NCBI GenBank assembly: GCA_029987025.1
Contig: DALTWQ010000062.1
Coordinates: 1 to 7,450 of the forward strand
Source: Methanocorpusculum sp.
GTDB lineage: Archaea > Halobacteriota > Methanomicrobia > Methanomicrobiales > Methanocorpusculaceae
Direction of reading: 5' to 3'
DNA: 7,450 bases
The notes beneath the pieces were generated by a model. That model saw nothing but the letters and a program-made list of their open reading frames with translations, made no database searches and had not been told where the DNA came from. Below, piece after piece: positions 6,070 through 7,450 of the stretch. Within the stretch, counting starts at the first letter, position 1. Each line of letters begins with the position of its first letter. A program made the position numbers and the translations under genes.

Positions 6070-6621
6070 ATGGATAAAACGAGTGAAACCCCCGACACAG
6101 CAGAGACAAAATCTGCCGAAGAAAAAACCATGGATGCCGTACCTGAGACAGATGTTGTCACTGAAACGAAAGAAGAGGTGCAGGACGAAGCCGCTTTACT
6201 CACCGGAAAATATGATGAGTTAAACGACAAATATCTCCGCCTTGCAGCCGAGTTCGAAAACTTCAGAAAACGCAGCAAAAAAGAACTTGATTCGGCATCC
6301 AGATATGCCGCAGAAAAGTTTGCACTTGATGTGCTTGAAGTTCTGGACAACTTCGAACGTGCAATCAAAAACGAGGACGAAAAATTACGTGAAGGCTTAG
6401 AGCAGATTCACAAGTTCTTCCTCGCAGTTCTTTCGCGAAACGGCATCGAAAAAATGAATGCAGCAGGACAGCAGTTCGACCCGAACTTCCACGAGGCTAT
6501 CGCGTCACTTCCATCCGACAAGCCCGCTGGAGAAATCATCGACGAAGCTGTTCCTGGATATATGATGCATGACAAAGTCCTTCGTCATGCAAAAGTTGCG
6601 GTCTCCGCAGAAAAAGAGTAA
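6070..6621 (+). CDS. grpE: GrpE, nucleotide exchange factor of the DnaK chaperone
   Basis: GrpE releases ADP from DnaK so that the Hsp70 cycle can continue, acting as a cytosolic dimer. The 183-residue product has an acidic, probably disordered N-terminus (1-40), a long helix likely forming the dimer coiled coil (about 42-80, including LRLAAEFENFRKRSKKE), a helical core (about 84-130), and the C-terminal beta-domain with the family signature around 157-177 (IIDEAVPGYMMHDKVLRHAKV). The ATG at 6070 has a weak AGGA upstream (6058-6061). An internal ATG at codon 21 lies in a similar AACCATGGAT context, but the first fits the promoter better. dnaK follows after 33 bases, so the two form an operon of the bacterial type seen in mesophilic archaea. 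Confidence 0.96.
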   Translation: MDKTSETPDTAETKSAEEKTMDAVPETDVVTETKEEVQDEAALLTGKYDELNDKYLRLAAEFENFRKRSKKELDSASRYAAEKFALDVLEVLDNFERAIKNEDEKLREGLEQIHKFFLAVLSRNGIEKMNAAGQQFDPNFHEAIASLPSDKPAGEIIDEAVPGYMMHDKVLRHAKVAVSAEKE

Positions 6622-6654
6622 CTCTGCTGACCGCTAAAAAACAGGAACTATATT

Positions 6655-7450
6655 ATGGCATCAAACAAAGTAATCGGAATCGATTTAGGAACCACCAACT
6701 CCTGCCTTGCAGTAATGGAGGGAGGAAGTCCGGTAGTTATCGCAAACGCAGAAGGATTCAGAACCACCCCGTCTGTTGTAGGATTCTCCAAGGACGGCGA
6801 GCGTTTAGTAGGAAACGTTGCAAAACGTCAGGCAATCACCAACCCGACAAAGACCATCAGCTCAATAAAGCGTCACATGGGTACTGACTACTCCGTTGAC
6901 ATTGACGGTAAGAAGTACTCTCCGCAGGAAATCTCCGCAATGATTCTGCAGAAGCTCAAACTCGACGCAGAGTCCTACCTCGGCGAAAAGATTGACAAAG
7001 CAGTTATTACTGTCCCTGCCTACTTCAACGATGCACAGCGTCAGGCAACCAAGGACGCAGGTAAAATTGCAGGACTTGAGGTTCTTCGTATCATCAACGA
7101 GCCGACCGCATCCGCTCTTGCATACGGACTTGAGAAGGAAAATGAGCTGACTGTCCTTGTCTACGACTTAGGAGGAGGAACATTCGATGTATCCATCCTG
7201 ACTCTTGCAGACGGCTTATTCGAAGTCAAATCAACCGCAGGAAACAACCGTTTAGGCGGAGACGACTTCGATGCAAGAATTATCGACTACCTCGCAGACG
7301 AGTTCAAGAAGAAGGAAGGCGTTGACTTACGTAAAGACGCAGTCGCCATGCAGCGTTTAAAGGATGCCGCAGAAAAGGCAAAGATTGAGTTATCTTCTCT
7401 TCAGAAGGCAAACATCAACCTGCCCTACATCACCGCATCCGCTGACGGAC
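6655..7450 (+). CDS. dnaK: DnaK (Hsp70) chaperone, N-terminal ATPase part; runs off window
   Basis: ATP-dependent chaperone that binds exposed hydrophobic segments with its DnaJ and GrpE partners. The window holds the first 265 codons, open to the end with no stop, covering most of the ATPase domain. Visible motifs are the phosphate-1 loop GIDLGTTNSCLAV (8-20), AVITVPAYFNDAQRQATKDA (116-135), RIINEPTASALAYG (145-158), the phosphate-2 motif VYDLGGGTFDVSIL (169-182) and NRLGGDDFD (198-206). Compared with E. coli DnaK, the segment after IKRHMG (71-76) is shorter by roughly two dozen residues, as in Gram-positive and archaeal DnaK, which agrees with proposed transfer from such bacteria (family knowledge). 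A weak AGGAACT (6643-6649) precedes the ATG. Its substrate-binding half, and perhaps dnaJ, should follow. Confidence 0.97.
   Translation, partial: MASNKVIGIDLGTTNSCLAVMEGGSPVVIANAEGFRTTPSVVGFSKDGERLVGNVAKRQAITNPTKTISSIKRHMGTDYSVDIDGKKYSPQEISAMILQKLKLDAESYLGEKIDKAVITVPAYFNDAQRQATKDAGKIAGLEVLRIINEPTASALAYGLEKENELTVLVYDLGGGTFDVSILTLADGLFEVKSTAGNNRLGGDDFDARIIDYLADEFKKKEGVDLRKDAVAMQRLKDAAEKAKIELSSLQKANINLPYITASADG

Noticed and set aside
5856..6368. Minus-strand 170-codon frame across the divergent promoter and grpE
   Set aside because: It overlaps the clear grpE coding sequence and the inverted-repeat promoter, and is Ser-rich, as expected for an antisense shadow.

Overview
The window looks like a chromosomal segment of a mesophilic methanogenic archaeon. 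Evidence is the archaeal LSm / ribosomal protein L37e / PurF cluster, Shine-Dalgarno motifs matching the archaeal 16S tail, TATA-box promoters, T-run terminators, and a bacterial-type grpE-dnaK pair of the kind found in mesophilic methanogens. Base composition is near 50% GC by eye. A Methanomicrobiales member such as Methanocorpusculum is my best guess, from general resemblance only. No stretch over about 210 bp lacks a gene, and I saw no tRNA, rRNA, CRISPR array or insertion sequence.

Layout: positions 1-142 are intergenic, with three short GATTCGCG repeats and the T-rich terminator of glnA. glnA (minus strand) encodes type I-alpha glutamine synthetase. A 204-bp divergent region separates it from the plus-strand operon lsm - rpl37e - purF (RNA-binding Sm-like protein, zinc-ribbon ribosomal protein, first enzyme of purine synthesis). 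purF converges on a 795-codon minus-strand gene for a giant pentapeptide-repeat protein with a C-terminal two-helix channel-like membrane domain. That gene is divergent from grpE - dnaK (plus strand; dnaK runs off the window end), and the two promoters lie in the arms of a near-perfect 20-bp inverted repeat.

Main points of interest: (1) PurF has intact phosphoribosyltransferase and iron-sulfur residues, but nearly every known glutaminase catalytic residue is replaced, beginning with the nucleophilic Cys (now Ser), which suggests an ammonia-dependent enzyme or a separate glutaminase partner. (2) The pentapeptide protein keeps its repeat register for about 460 residues without an insertion or deletion and ends in a pore-like domain with no recognisable K+ filter. 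(3) The mirrored divergent promoter predicts shared control of this membrane protein and the Hsp70 chaperone operon.
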